Below are positions 22,777 to 35,400 of a stretch of DNA of 64,000 nt, piece after piece. Below the pieces are notes generated by a model. That model made no database searches. It saw only the letters and a list, made by a program, of their open reading frames with translations, and was not told the DNA's origin. Position 1 is the stretch's first letter; each line of letters begins with the position of its first letter. This stretch comes from Pegea sp. RAD2-039. Taxonomy: Eukaryota; Chordata; Thaliacea; Salpida; Salpidae. The stretch lies in contig JAQGEQ010000379.1 of NCBI GenBank assembly GCA_034620365.1, positions 1-64,000 on the forward strand. Reading direction: 5' to 3'. Both the position numbers and the translations under genes were made by a program.

Positions 22777-23616
22777 ATGGGCTTTAAAGATTGTGAAGGT
22801 CTTTTCAAAAAACGGAAGTGCAAAATAACCACTGGACCCACATCACCCTTATTCAACCTCTCTTCGCACAAAATTATTAATACTATGCTTCCAGCCCAAG
22901 ATAACAGTACACAGAAGCCTACCACCAAATCTTACAAGTGTCAAAAAGACAATTTTTCTTTTATATTAGGTATGTTTTTCAATGCACGGTCAATTGTCAA
23001 CAAAATTTTCGAATTGAAAGCTCTTTTGCTTTCTCAAGATTTTACATTTGTTTTCATTACCGAAACTTGGTTGAAACCCTTTTATCCTGACTCCTTTCTG
23101 GATGACAGTGATCTTTTTCGTGCTTTGCGCTGTGATAGACTGTTTGATAGAGGCGGCGGTGTTTGTGTAATCTATAAAACATCACTGGCACCTATGATTT
23201 CAAGAATTAAGATAAATACCATTGATTGCCCAGGATTTGAGATTATTGCTTTCAATTTTCATTACTCAAAGTCTAAGTTTTCCCGCTTTATATGTACCTA
23301 CCTACCACCGTCTAAAGTTAACGATGAGGTTACTATTAAGGCCTTATTGAAGGTTCTGAAAAGCCTTGTTTGTCCTGAGATGTATATTCTCGGGGATTTT
23401 AATTTTAGTAGAATTGATTGGAATAACCCAAATTTAGCATTCAATGGAAAAATGTTTAATTTGAATGGAGACAAAACTAATTTAGCCAATCTGAGTCATG
23501 TCTTTGTAAACTTCCTTGATGCCAATAATCTATCTCAGATGGTTACTTTTCCAACCCAAGTTAGTGGTAATACTTTGGATCTTCTCATCACATCAAAACC
23601 TGAGAACGTTATCTAG
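22777..23616 (+). CDS. LINE ORF2 N-terminal APE-like endonuclease (truncated)
   Basis: A 279-residue frame, its start overlapping the end of ORF1. Endonuclease landmarks in order are FNARSIVNK, FITETWLKP, GGGVCVIYK, ICTYLPPS, ILGDFNFSRIDW and LDLLITS. After a stop at 23,614 the same frame continues with CDHNMIEFKL, the final Asp-His motif of the domain, so that stop is premature. The reverse transcriptase is absent, so only the nicking domain remains, and it is inactive as it stands. Confidence 0.85.
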   Translation: MGFKDCEGLFKKRKCKITTGPTSPLFNLSSHKIINTMLPAQDNSTQKPTTKSYKCQKDNFSFILGMFFNARSIVNKIFELKALLLSQDFTFVFITETWLKPFYPDSFLDDSDLFRALRCDRLFDRGGGVCVIYKTSLAPMISRIKINTIDCPGFEIIAFNFHYSKSKFSRFICTYLPPSKVNDEVTIKALLKVLKSLVCPEMYILGDFNFSRIDWNNPNLAFNGKMFNLNGDKTNLANLSHVFVNFLDANNLSQMVTFPTQVSGNTLDLLITSKPENVI

Positions 23617-23700
23617 GTTGATCAAAATGAACCTTTTGCTCTGACATGCGATCACAACATGATTGAATTCAAGCTCCAACAAACTTTTTCTACGAACGTT

Positions 23701-25489
23701 AAGAGAAAGATTTGGATGTAAGCTAGCCAGCAAGAAATTTCTAAACTGTCAGAAGTCGGTATTGAAAAAGCTTGTTGTTAGATAGTTTGTTGTAGTGAAT
23801 AAATATAGAAAGAAGGTTAGTTAAAAAGCTCCACTGGATCTTATTAAATTTTTCAAGTGGTTTAATTTAAAATAATCAACTTGTATGAACATTTAAAAGA
23901 ATTAACTTTATTGCTTTTAATCTCTTAAAATATTCTTTTTAAAGTAAACTTTTTTTAAACTGTTGTAACAGCGCATTTTAATAATGTTTAAAAATCACCT
24001 TATTTTAATTTTTGTACAAATTTTGTAGTATACTGTAGATATTATGAAAAGATAATTTAACAGTTCAATATAGTATTAATAAAAATATAAGATAATAAAA
24101 ATATGTATCATGTCCTTAAACAATTAAAAAATTGCTTTAGTTACTTAAATTTAAAAACGTTTAAATAATTATTTTATAATTAGTCTCAAAAGTTTTAATA
24201 AAATATTTAGTGAATCATTTTTACTATTCTAAACTAAATGATAAAGTTATAAAAAATAAAAGAGATTAATATTAGTTTGAACAACTAACTAAAATCACTT
24301 AAAGTCATTTCAATATAAAATGAGAAGAAATAAACTTTCTAATAATTTCTTTATTTACATACCGTTGTCATGGCTTAATATTATATAAAAAGAATAGAAA
24401 AATAAACCGTACTAATTTGGATTTTCAATTTTATTCAGAGTATATACAAATAAAGTTGACAAGATATTTAAGAAACAAAAATATAATGTTTTGGTTTTGC
24501 AATAGTAACATTATGTTTGAATACCAATATACATACGCAACTGTTTCACGGTTTTGAATAACTTTGATAACTGATCAATATCTAACACCATCGACTACAA
24601 AAGTCATGTTTAAGAATAAAAAAGTATTTAGAAATATAAAGGAAATACAGTTAGAAAATAGAGATTTTCATGATAAAGATTAAAAGATTTGTAAAATAAC
24701 TTATACAGGTCGTTTACATCAATGGTTGTGAATTTTTTAAACTCAGTTATCTCAGAGTATAACTGGAAAATCATATGTTACCAGACAACTTTACCTAAAA
24801 AGCACAATCCAAAAAAAGATTTCAAAAACAAATAGATTTTAAGTGAGTCTTCTTTGTAATAAAACTTTTGCTTTTATTTGATTATAAGTTAATAAAAATA
24901 TAATTAAAAGTTAACAATTTAAGAAGAAATATTAAAATGTATTGTTGATTGAATATATTACTATTAGTTAGGTGAATGAAGAAGAAAAAACTGAAAAAAA
25001 GATAAATTCTGCTAGATAGCAGTTAAGTCTTTATAAAACTGATAGTTTAATATTAAATTGATATTTAAAATTACTTCATACAGTTTTACTTTCACAGATT
25101 TCTCAACATTTAGAAGTTATCAAGTTTTAATAACTTTTTAGTAGCGATAGTATTAATAAGCAAACATAAGAGGTAATGTGAAAGCTCAATAAATATTTCT
25201 AATTAATTAAAAATTACGATGAAGTAATTCTTTTTAACAATTTCAAAAGAAACAAAAAGCTACATTTTAAAACAATCTACGTAAATTTATTTTTCATTTA
25301 TTTTATCATTTTACACACAAAGTAATCACTAAGAACTTAAACAATTCTCCCCGTCGTGGAATCGAGCCCCGGTCTCATGTGTGACAGGTCTCAGGATAGA
25401 AAGGACTCACTCATATGATAACTAGGACTTTGACATCAAAAATAAGACTTAAAAATTGTTGATTAAAAATTAATCTGGGTTATCGATCT
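23701..25489 (+). repeat. 1.8-kb flank unit, copy B
   Basis: Direct copy of 15,950-17,739 with few differences. Here it directly continues the LINE, whereas in the arms the same sequence abuts unrelated flank of the lectin-like gene. This makes the LINE-linked version the likely source and 15,950 / 31,011 a rearrangement breakpoint. Confidence 0.9.
25347..25427 (-). pseudogene. tRNA-Asp-derived relic, copy B
   Basis: Same relic as at 17,593-17,673, carried in the direct copy of the flank unit. It has one further change in the 5' acceptor strand. Confidence 0.75.
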
Positions 25490-26559
25490 TCTAATAAAAA
25501 AATTGTTTAATAAAAAAGTAAAGTCAACTACGAAATCGGATTTTTTGAAACACTCCGGACAAACACTAATCTTGAACACCAAAGTAAATTAGGCAAAACA
25601 CCAGACTTTGCTGGTACTGCATTACTTTCATTGCGTATACAGTTATCTAAAATTTTGAAACTATCTAATTGATGGTTGAAACAAACTAACAAATCTAAAC
25701 AGAAGGAAAACGTAGTAGGAAATTCTTGGCTTGAAAACTATATTAAAAAGAAAAAAGTTTAAATCTCAATAATGAAAATTTGTTTAATAAAAAAGTAAAG
25801 TCAACTACGAAATCGAATATTTTGGAATACTCCGGACAAACACTAAAGTTGAACACCAAACTAAATTAGGCAAAACACTAGACTTTGCTGGTACTGCTTT
25901 ACTTTCATTGCGTATACAATTATCTAAAATTTTGAAACCATTTAAGTGATGGTTGAAATAAACTAACAAATCTAAACAGAAGAAAAACGTCATTGGAAAT
26001 TCGTTGCCTGGAAACTATATTGAAAAGAAAAAAGGTTAGATCTCCATAATGAAAGTTGTTTAATAAAAAAGTAAAGTCAGCTACGAAATCGGGTTTTTTG
26101 AAATGCTCCGGACAAACACTAAGCTTGAACACCAAAGTAAATTCGGCAAAAAACCAGATTTCGCAAGAACCCCATTTGTTCTTCTGTGGATTATATTTAT
26201 CCAAAATTTTGAAACCATCTAAGTGATGGTTGAAATAAACTGACAAATCTAAACAGAAAAAAAAAGTTGTTGGAAATTTGTTGTTTAGAAACTATATCAA
26301 AAAGAAAAAAGATTAAATCTCAATAATGAAATTTTTTAGTGCTGAGAATTTTTTCATTCATCTGATTTCTTTTTTTATTTATTTAACACATGACTCCACA
26401 AGATAAAACATTGAGTAAACATCATATAACTGAAAAGAAATGAAAATATAAGAGTTGTAAATAATTGATGTGAAAATAATGTAAACATCTCAAACGCATT
26501 ACTTCAACCTTAACGCATGTCTGCACAAGACTATAAAGATATAATTAAAAGTTAACAAA

Positions 26560-26835
26560 TTAAGGAGAAATACTAAAAACTATTGTTGATCGAAATATTT
26601 CAACTTTATTTTTATCAAGTTTATAAACAAAACCAATCATAAAATAATAAATAACTTTGAGGGATGAAAGTTTTAAATTTGTAAAATGTTTTTTAAAGGA
26701 TTTAAATAAAGATCCAAATTTAAGTTCTTCATTGAAAAAATTATTATTTTTTTCAATCATTTGAAACAAATATATAGTTTGAATTAATGTCATCTTAAAA
26801 TTGCAGTCAGCTCTACGAATTATTACTTGAAGCAA
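26560..26835 (-). CDS. Unrecognised 91-residue frame inside fold-back element B
   Basis: Counterpart of 18,806-19,081, open over the same length. The changes seen alter amino acids, so there is no sign of purifying selection. Confidence 0.2.
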   Translation of the reverse strand: MLQVIIRRADCNFKMTLIQTIYLFQMIEKNNNFFNEELKFGSLFKSFKKHFTNLKLSSLKVIYYFMIGFVYKLDKNKVEIFRSTIVFSISP

Positions 26836-27075
26836 ATCATGAAATATAAAATTTCAATTTAGGAAAGTTAGATTGTTTATCTATTAGTTAAGAGATAGAA
26901 TAAGCTTTCCAAAACTGAAAAAAAAGATTACTTCTGCTAGATAGCAGTTAAGTCTTTATAAAACTGATAGTTTAATATTAAATTGATATTTAAAATTACT
27001 TCATACAGTTTTAATTGATGATTAAAAATTAATCTTGATTATCGATCTTCTAATTAACATTTGAAGATATCATCA

Positions 27076-27157
27076 GCTGCGATGGCCGAGTGGTTAAGGC
27101 GTTGGACTTGAAATCCAATGGGGTTTCCCCGCGTAGGTTCAAATCCTGCTTGCAGCG
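27076..27157 (+). tRNA. tRNA-Ser(UGA), copy B
   Basis: Same gene in element copy B, with one change in the variable arm (TTTCCCC for TCTCCCC). The acceptor, anticodon, A box, B box and T-run terminator are all retained, so both copies should be transcribable. Confidence 0.92.
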
Positions 27158-27904
27158 AATTTTCATTTTGGAAGTCAGCTGATCGATTAGTTGGAAAAAA
27201 TTTGTTAAAGTGAAGGTCGAACTGAACTGATATAACAAGTAAAGAAAAACTTTTTTCTTGTACAGCGGTCTTTGTTGAAAGTCCTTGCAGATATTATTTG
27301 CCCCTGATCAAACCATAGGACCCCTAAACATCCTCTAGGCGTTTTGAAATTACTCAGATCTTCAAAACACGATCACACTGTAATAGATAAACTATTAGCT
27401 TTATGAACTTGTTTTTATTAGAAACTCAATATATGGATAATCTTTATATGATAATACAAAAAAAGGAATATGATAATATTTAGAAACATAAAAACTGATA
27501 CAAATATAGTAAAAGTATTGAGTTATAGTTTAGTTTCATTTTGGTAATGAAATATTAATTAATTATTATCACGTTTAGTACCTGAATAAATACAGGCTAA
27601 AGTTTGCGTCATTAATACTCGCTGATCTTAAAATATTCTTCAGAATAACAAAAAAGGGTTTTGATTTTTAAATTATATATATTTTTAAATAAATTAAATA
27701 AAAAGCAAAAAATATCAAGTGAAATTTATTAAACGCTGAAAGACAACTTTTAATACAAAATGTCCCATGAAAGAAATCAAAAATATTTTTGTCTTAAAAA
27801 GAAAACATTTTGTTTAAAAGCCATTTTTACTGTGATTGATTTCTCAATAATATAAAGATTTTAGATTTAAATAAGCTGAAAAGTAATAATATTTTTGAAG
27901 TTTA

Positions 27905-28560
27905 TTGAAACAAAATAATAAAGTTTTTGATCATTCAGTTGTTGGTAGCTTGATTACTTTTGCACTTATTCCATTGCAACTATTCTTTTTCAAGAATATA
28001 GTTGATGTATTAGAACAATATTTACTTAAGATAAAGATTTCTACGGCAGTAAGTATTTTCATTAATTCTATTTTTCTTTTATTTTAACATTACTTTAAAA
28101 AAAGACGAAAAAAACTTAATTTCATTTCACTTAAATATAAAAGATCATTTAAGTCCTCAGTTATATGATTTTAGTGTGATGTTTTCATCATCTTATTTTA
28201 CTTTTTATAGAATTCCTTTTTTGAAATTTTTATTCAAACGCAAAGTGACACTTCCATAAAACAGATGACTGACAGTAATCAAAAACTTTTGGAAGAATTA
28301 GAAAGATTACAAAACCCATCAAGCTGGCTTAGTTGTGTCACAATAAACTCATACATTACCTTAGTTGTACAGGATAGATCAATTGGATTGATATGGACTC
28401 TTTTTTAGTTGAAGATATAAGAATGATGAAGAAATTCTGAAAGACAAAGATCTATTTTTCCTCCGGATTCGTGGAGGATGGTAAGATGTTTATTCCAATG
28501 TTTAGGGAAAACCACTGGTCATTTAAACCGATTGGATTTAAATTCGATGGAGTTCCATCG
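27905..28560 (+). pseudogene. Ulp1 (C48)-like cysteine protease remnant in fold-back element B
   Basis: Counterpart of 20,152-20,800. The HW-containing segment (MFIPMFRENHWSF) is still readable, but the frame is interrupted in several places. The donor/acceptor pair of the short intron is also kept. Confidence 0.45.
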
Positions 28561-29215
28561 AAATCTGGTTTTTTGCTTTATTTACTTTGGTGTTCAAGCT
28601 TAGTGTTTGTCCGGAGTGTTTCAAAAAAATTTGATTTCGTAGTTGACTTTACTTTTTTATTAAACAACTTTCATTATTGAGATTTAATCTTTTTTCTTTT
28701 CAATATAGTTTCCAAGCAACGAATTTCCAATGACGTTTTTCTTCTGTTAAGATTTGTCAGTTTATTTCAACCATCACTTAAATGGTTTCAAAATTTTAGA
28801 TAAATGTATACACAATAAAAGTAATGCAGTACGAGCAAAGTCTGATTTTTGACTTATTTACTTTGGTGTTCAAGATTAGTGTTTGTCCGGAGTATTCAAA
28901 AAAATTTGATTTCGTAATTGACTTCGCTTTTTTATTAAACAAATTTTCATTATTGAGATTTAATGTTTTTTCTTCTTGATATAGTTTCCTAGCAACAAAT
29001 TCCAATAAAGTTTTCCTTCTGTTTAGATTTGTCAGTTTATTTCAACCATCACTTAGATGGTTTCAAAATATTGGATTAATATAATTCAAAAAGGAGTTCC
29101 ATCAAAGGCCGGTTTTTTGCCGAATTTACTTTGGTGTTCAACCTTAGTGTTTCTCAGGAGTATTTCAAAAAATCCGATTTTGAAGTTGACTTTACTTTTT
29201 TATTAAACAATTTTT

Positions 29216-31011
29216 TTATTAGAAAATCGATAACCCAGATTAATTGTTAATCAACAATTTTGAAGTCTTATTTTTGATGTCAAAGTCCTCGTTATCATAT
29301 GAGTGAGTCCTTTCTATCCTGAGACCTGTCACACATGAGACCGGGGCTCGATTCCACGACGGGGAGAATTGTTTAAGTTCTTAGTGATTACTTTGTTTGT
29401 AAAATGATAAAATAAATGAAAAATAAATTTACGTAGATTGTTTTAAAATGTAGCTGTTTGTTTCTTTTGAAATTGTTAAAAAGAATTACTTCATCGTAAT
29501 TTTTAATTAATTAGAAATATTTATTGAGCTTTCACATTACCTCTTATGTTTGCTTACTAATACTATCGCTACTAAAAAGTTATTAAAACTTGATAACTTC
29601 TAAATTTTGAGAAATCTGTGAAAGTAAAACTGTTTGAAGTAATTTTAAATATCAATTTAATATTAAACTATCAGTTTTATAAAGACTTAACTGCTATCTA
29701 GCAGAATTTATCTTTTTTTCAGTTTTTTCTTCTTCATTCACCTAACTAATAGTAATATATTCAATCAACAATACATTTTAATATTTCTTCTTAAATTGTT
29801 AACTTTTAATTATATCTTTATTAACTTATAATCAAATAAAAGCAAAAGTTTTATTACAAAGAGGACTCACTTAAAATCTATTTGTTTTTGAAATCTTTTT
29901 TTGGATTGTGCTTTTTAGGTAAAGTTGTCTGGTAACATATGATTTTCCAGTTATACTCTGAGATAACTGAGTTTAAAAAATTCACAACCATTGATGTAAA
30001 CGACTTGTAGAAGTTATTTTACAAATCTTTTAATCTTTATCATGAAAATCTCTATTTTCTAACTGTATTTCCTTTATATTTCTAAATACTTTTTTATCCT
30101 TAAACATGACTTTTGTAGTCGATCGTGTTAAATATTGATCAGTTATCAAAGTTATTCAAAACCGTGAAATAGTTTCGTACGTATATTGGCATTCAAACAT
30201 AATTTTACTATTGCAAAACCAAAAAATTATATTTTTGTTTCTTAAATGTCTTGTCAACTTTATTTGTATATACTCTGAATAAAAATGAAAATCCAAATTA
30301 GTACGGTTTATTTTTCTGTTCTTTTTATATAATATTAAGCCATGACAACGGTATGTAAATAAAGTAATTATTAGAAAGTTTATTTCTTCTCATTTTATAT
30401 TGAAATGACTTTAAGTGATTTTAGTTAGTTGTTCAAACTAATATTAATCTCTTTTATTTTTTATAACTTTATCATTTAGTTTAGAATAGTAAAAATGATT
30501 CACTAAATATTTTATTAAAACTTTTGAGACTAATTATAAAATAATTATTTAAACGTTTTTAAATTTAAGTAACTAAAGCAATTTTTTAATTGTTTAAAGA
30601 CATGATACATATTTTTATTATCTTATATTTTTATTAATACTATATTGAATTATTAAATTATCTTTTCATAATTTCTACAGTATACTACAAAATTTGTACA
30701 AAAATTAAAATAAGGTGATTTTAAAACATTATTAAAATGCGCTGTTACAACAGTTTAAAAAAAGTTTGCTTTAAAAAGAATATTTTAAGAGATTAAAAGC
30801 AATAAAGTTAATTCTTTTAAATGTTCATACAAGTTGATTATTTTAAATTAAACCACTTGAAAGATTTAATAAGATCCAGTGGAACTTTTTAACTAACCTT
30901 CTTTCTATATTTATTCACTACAACAAACTATCTAACAACAAGCTTTTTCAATACCGACTTCAGACAGTTTGGAAATTTCTTGCTGGCTAGCTTACATCCA
31001 AATCTTTCTCT
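29216..31011 (-). repeat. 1.8-kb flank unit, copy C (inverted)
   Basis: Inverted copy forming the inner part of arm 2. It abuts the right end of fold-back element copy B, just as copy A abuts the left end of element copy A. Confidence 0.9.
29286..29366 (+). pseudogene. tRNA-Asp-derived relic, copy C
   Basis: Same relic in the inverted flank unit of arm 2, with the acceptor and T arm as in copy A. Confidence 0.75.
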
Positions 31012-31350
31012 TTTAGAGTTTTGTTAAGAAAATTTTATTGAAGTGATTTACAATCCGAGTAATGTATTATACTGACAGTTTCATTATTTATTTTGTATTT
31101 TTGCCTCTACCTTTGCAGTGTAATTATTTTTTCTACATGATTTATCTTAAAGTGTAATACTTAACAACATTTTAGTATCTTCCTGCAACCAAATTACTTT
31201 TTGTTTGCTAATAGAGTTGTATAAATTGTCATTTTCAGCTATATGTTGAATAAATATTTTTTTTTTCTCACAGTGTTTTCAATTTCTCAATATAAAATTC
31301 AAACTTTTCAGTTTTGACTCTTAATTTTTTGTTGTAAACAATTTATTAAA

Positions 31351-31950
31351 ATGGAACCACAAAGGAAAGTTTGTGAATATAAATTCAGTACAAGTATTGG
31401 AGCTATTGAAGTTTCCAAATTGTATTCAAATTATGAAGCTTCAATTGAAAATTGTAAGGATAAGAACCTGGAGTTACTCACCATAAAAAGTCAAACTGTT
31501 CTTCAAGAAATTTCGAAACTACTAGTGGACTGTCTCGATGAAATGAATGGTAACTTGGTACTTAGACAAACGGACTATTACCATATTGGACTTGAATGTA
31601 AAAATGGGAAATACAAGTGGATTGATGGGACTCAATTTCAGTCTAATCTTTACGCAAAGTCTTCAATGAAGTTAAGTACTGAAGAGAATGCTTGTAATCT
31701 TCAACAAGTTTATTTATACCCTAAAGACACTGCGCTAGTGAATTTTGCAAAATCTAGAAAACTGTATATATGTAAGGAGCCACCAACTAGTAGCTTATTT
31801 CTAGCTCTTATCATTTCTACTTGTGTTGTTATTTTAGCTGTAATAGCTTTCTTATTATTTTATTTCTTACGTCGACAACAGAAGGAAAAAAAATTGAAGA
31901 AAAGTAAGCCTAAAAATAATGATGGGAAGCCTAATGAAGAAGTTAAATAA
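31351..31950 (+). CDS. Small C-type-lectin-like single-pass membrane protein (arm 2)
   Basis: Mirror copy of 15,024-15,623, encoding an identical 199-residue protein. I found only synonymous differences (for example a GGA/GGG glycine codon near the C terminus). Complete amino-acid identity between arms suggests recent duplication, gene conversion or selection. The 5' flank differs from arm 1 by a short indel near 31,240-31,265. Confidence 0.75.
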   Translation: MEPQRKVCEYKFSTSIGAIEVSKLYSNYEASIENCKDKNLELLTIKSQTVLQEISKLLVDCLDEMNGNLVLRQTDYYHIGLECKNGKYKWIDGTQFQSNLYAKSSMKLSTEENACNLQQVYLYPKDTALVNFAKSRKLYICKEPPTSSLFLALIISTCVVILAVIAFLLFYFLRRQQKEKKLKKSKPKNNDGKPNEEVK

Positions 31951-32417
31951 GTTTCAGACATAAAAAAGATACTTCAAATTTACAATTTTATTTTGAAGTA
32001 TTAAAAAGCTTTTCTGAATTCTGTTTTCGAGTTTTATTAAAAATGAAATTGAATTTGACTTTTTCTTGTAATATTTGTTTACTGAAAGATATATTGAATT
32101 TATAACTGGTAGTCACGCAATAAATAAATAATTATTATAAATATATTATCTGAAATATTAAACATTTAACTTTTTAGAAGTTTTCTTTTTACATTAAAAC
32201 AATATTTAATTGAAGCAAGTTCTGAAGAATTAAAACTCAAAGTTCTAAAAATATTGCATTTAAAAGAAGAAACAAATTTATTAAATCATTTCACAAAAGT
32301 TGTTTTACTTGTTAAGTTAAAAATAGTTTCAATTTTATTTTAAATTTATCTACAAAAAAAAAAGAAAGAAAACGGTTTAAGAAATCCCTAAAAAACTTCT
32401 GCAAGCCACAAAAGCTT

Positions 32418-35400
32418 TTAGAAATCGCTTTCATCGCTGTCATCAAAAACGAACTTCTTCGGCTGAGTCTTTCTTCCTGGCCGAATTCTGGTTGGTACAT
32501 CCGGGCTTTTACTGAAATCGCTTCCACCATCAAAGTCAGATTCGTCTGATGACATCAAAACCACTTTCTTACGTTTCTAATCGAACAACAACAACTTCAC
32601 TGCTTGTGCTGATGATGACGTCATCAACTCACTGTTGGTTTTGAAGAAATCTTTTCTTGTTTTACTTTAGTATTTGACGATGACGTCATCGCTTTTCGCT
32701 TTGGGGCGCTTTTCTCCTTGGTTTTGAGCGCTTTATCGAAATCGACTTCAATGTCGTCATCACTACTTTCTAATTTTAATGGTTTCTTCACAAATGACGT
32801 CATCGTCGCCTGCTTGTTATTTTTACCTAAACAACAAATAGTGACGTCATCATCTAGCGATTACGCGTGTTGATGACGTCATCACTTACCGATTCGCGAC
32901 ATTAGCGACGGCGGCGTATCACCATCATCTGTAAGAAACAATAACATGATGACGTCACACAGGATGACGTCACTACTCACCCGATAAAACTTCCTTTTTG
33001 ATGACTTTCTCTTTTTTGACTTTTTCATTTTTCACAGTTTTCTTTTCCTGTAAAATGAATGACGTCATCACGTGAAGCTACTACTAATGACGTCATCAAC
33101 TTACCCGACTGACACGTGGTTTGCTTTCCACGGTCAATCTTGCGAGGAGTACAGGATCAGCCTTCGGTTCAATTCTTTCGCCGAATTTTGAAGGATAGAT
33201 TTCTCGGTCTTCTCGAACCTTTGATGACGTCAGCTTTCCGCTTTTTCGCGATTTCTTTCCTGTTTTGCTCTTCCCACCTGAACTCACTAACAACTGCGAT
33301 TGCTCTTCGCTTTCACGCGCTTCAACCACCTAACAAAATCGATGACGTCACGACATCTCGCCACGATGACGTCATCATTACCTCCAACTCTTTCATAAAA
33401 GCATCCAAGTCATCATTCCATAAATCACGTGGACTCTTTTTCATCAAGTCATCCAGTTCCTTCTCTTTCGCTTCTTTCTATGATGACATCATCATTAGTG
33501 ACGTCATCATCAATTAGTGACGTCATTAAATACCTCTTTTATTAAATGATCGATACGCTCTTGCGTTAAACTCCACAGAGGCATTCCCAAGATATAGTTA
33601 TAATCAACATTTGCCACTTCATCATCATCTTCATCATTTTCGCTGGACGTCGTGACGTCATCATCATCGATTACTACACTATTACGTTTAAGTAATTGCC
33701 AAGATTTAATTGGATCGGAATCATATTTTCGCTCCACCAACAATTTGATTAAATCTTTTTTCTTCTTTTTAACTGTCAAAGAAATTTGGTGAAATATTTC
33801 TCAAGAATTTTTCTAGATAGAAACTTACAAATGCAAATAATATTTTCGACCTTCTCATGGATGAATCTTGCCTGATTCTGAAACTTCTTCGCTTCTGCTC
33901 TTAACATTCCAATTAAAAATTCTTTTCTTTTCACATACATGTCAATTCTGATTCGACAAAAATCTCCCAAAATATCAATTATCTTATCGTACTTCTTTAA
34001 CGAACCAAACTCATCAAACATCACCTGATGACGTCACGATAATCAAATGACGTAACGAACATGATCACGTCACTTACTAATGTATTATTACAGCAGAATG
34101 AATTTTGTAGATTGAAAACTTTGTGCAATCCTTTACTTTCGGCTTCACGTAATTTTTCAGGCTTCATTTGGACCACAAAACGGACCGTAGTGTCCGTGTT
34201 ATACTCTTTGTAGCCAAGAATTGATTGAGGCACTTTATCAGTTCCTTGTACCATCGGTTCCAGGACATTTTCTTTGTATTGCTGAGAAAGAAAAAATTGA
34301 ATATTTGTCACGTTTGAGTAAACACAGCAAATCTAAGACTCTTAAAATGAGATCTTGATGACGTAGATGAACAAATGACGTCACGAACCTGTGTCCAGGA
34401 CCGAATAGGCAATTCAGTGATTTCTAACGAATCGGGGCCCAGTAAAGAAATTTCGCCGGAAATAACAAACTTACATTCCGCCACTGATTCAATACTTCCC
34501 CGGAAATTTTTATAACTTGCCCCCTATCAACAAAATCACATCATCGACTGATGACGTCATCAGTGACGTTACCATGGGTAGGAAGTCTTCACCGCGGATG
34601 AAACGTCGACAATTTTCAACAACTTCTCTAACGTCATGGTTAGGGACTTTTGTCGACCAACCAGTACCAATACCTTCACAACCATTCACCAATATCATCG
34701 GTATGATTGGACAATACCTGTTGATGACGTCATCATATCATTTCGCCAATTGATGACGTCACAAACTTACCAAAGAGGTTCGACTTTCAAGTTGTCATCA
34801 TATAACCAAGTTAAAAGTTCATCGTCAACGGATTTGAATAGTAACTTCGTCAATGGACTGAAAATGACGTCATAAGGTGAGTGATGACGTCATAATAATC
34901 GCGTTGTTACCTCATCATAGTGAAGATGTAACGCGGTGAAGCATGATCCTTGCCACCATGGAGACGTGTTCCAAACTGACCAATTGGTTGAAGTAAGTTA
35001 AGATTATTTGAGCCAACAAAATTTTGCGCCATATTGATGATTGTATATTGTAATGAGACCTACACAAAGGTCATAAGAAACTAATTTGCATAAAATCGCA
35101 GCAAATGAACCTCTCCATGGTGATAAGCAGACTTCTCGGCAACGCTACCACTTAATTGGGCAACTTTGATTTCTTTACGATCATTTCGTTTCAAACATGT
35201 GTAAAGCACTTTACGTTGACCAGGTTTTAATCCTAACATAAAATAAACCAGTTACTAGGTGACCAAGTATATAGCAACAAATCACATAGCAACAAATCAC
35301 TTAACAACCAATCACATAGCAACTAATCACATAGCAACCAATCACTTAACAACCAATCACATAGCAACGAATCACTTAGCAACCAATCACTTAGCAACCA

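Larger units (their letters stand above)
21491..23700 (+). mobile_element. CR1-like LINE: 5' UTR, ORF1 and ORF2 endonuclease, no reverse transcriptase
   Basis: It runs from an AT-rich 5' UTR (shared with the copy near 54.2-54.4 kb) through ORF1 and the start of ORF2. It fades into the 1.8-kb flank unit at 23,701, whose first 150 bp look like further ORF2 linker. The reverse-transcriptase domain is missing. An intact 5' part with a lost 3' part is the reverse of the usual 5' truncation, so the 3' loss was probably a later rearrangement or deletion. Confidence 0.85.
25490..29215. mobile_element. Fold-back-like element, copy B
   Basis: Second direct copy with the same left subrepeats (25,490-26,330), interior with tRNA-Ser and protease remnant, and right subrepeats (28,540-29,215). 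The terminal subrepeats differ more between copies than the interiors do, as expected if they exchange among themselves. Its right end is the point where palindrome arm 2 begins. Confidence 0.6.
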
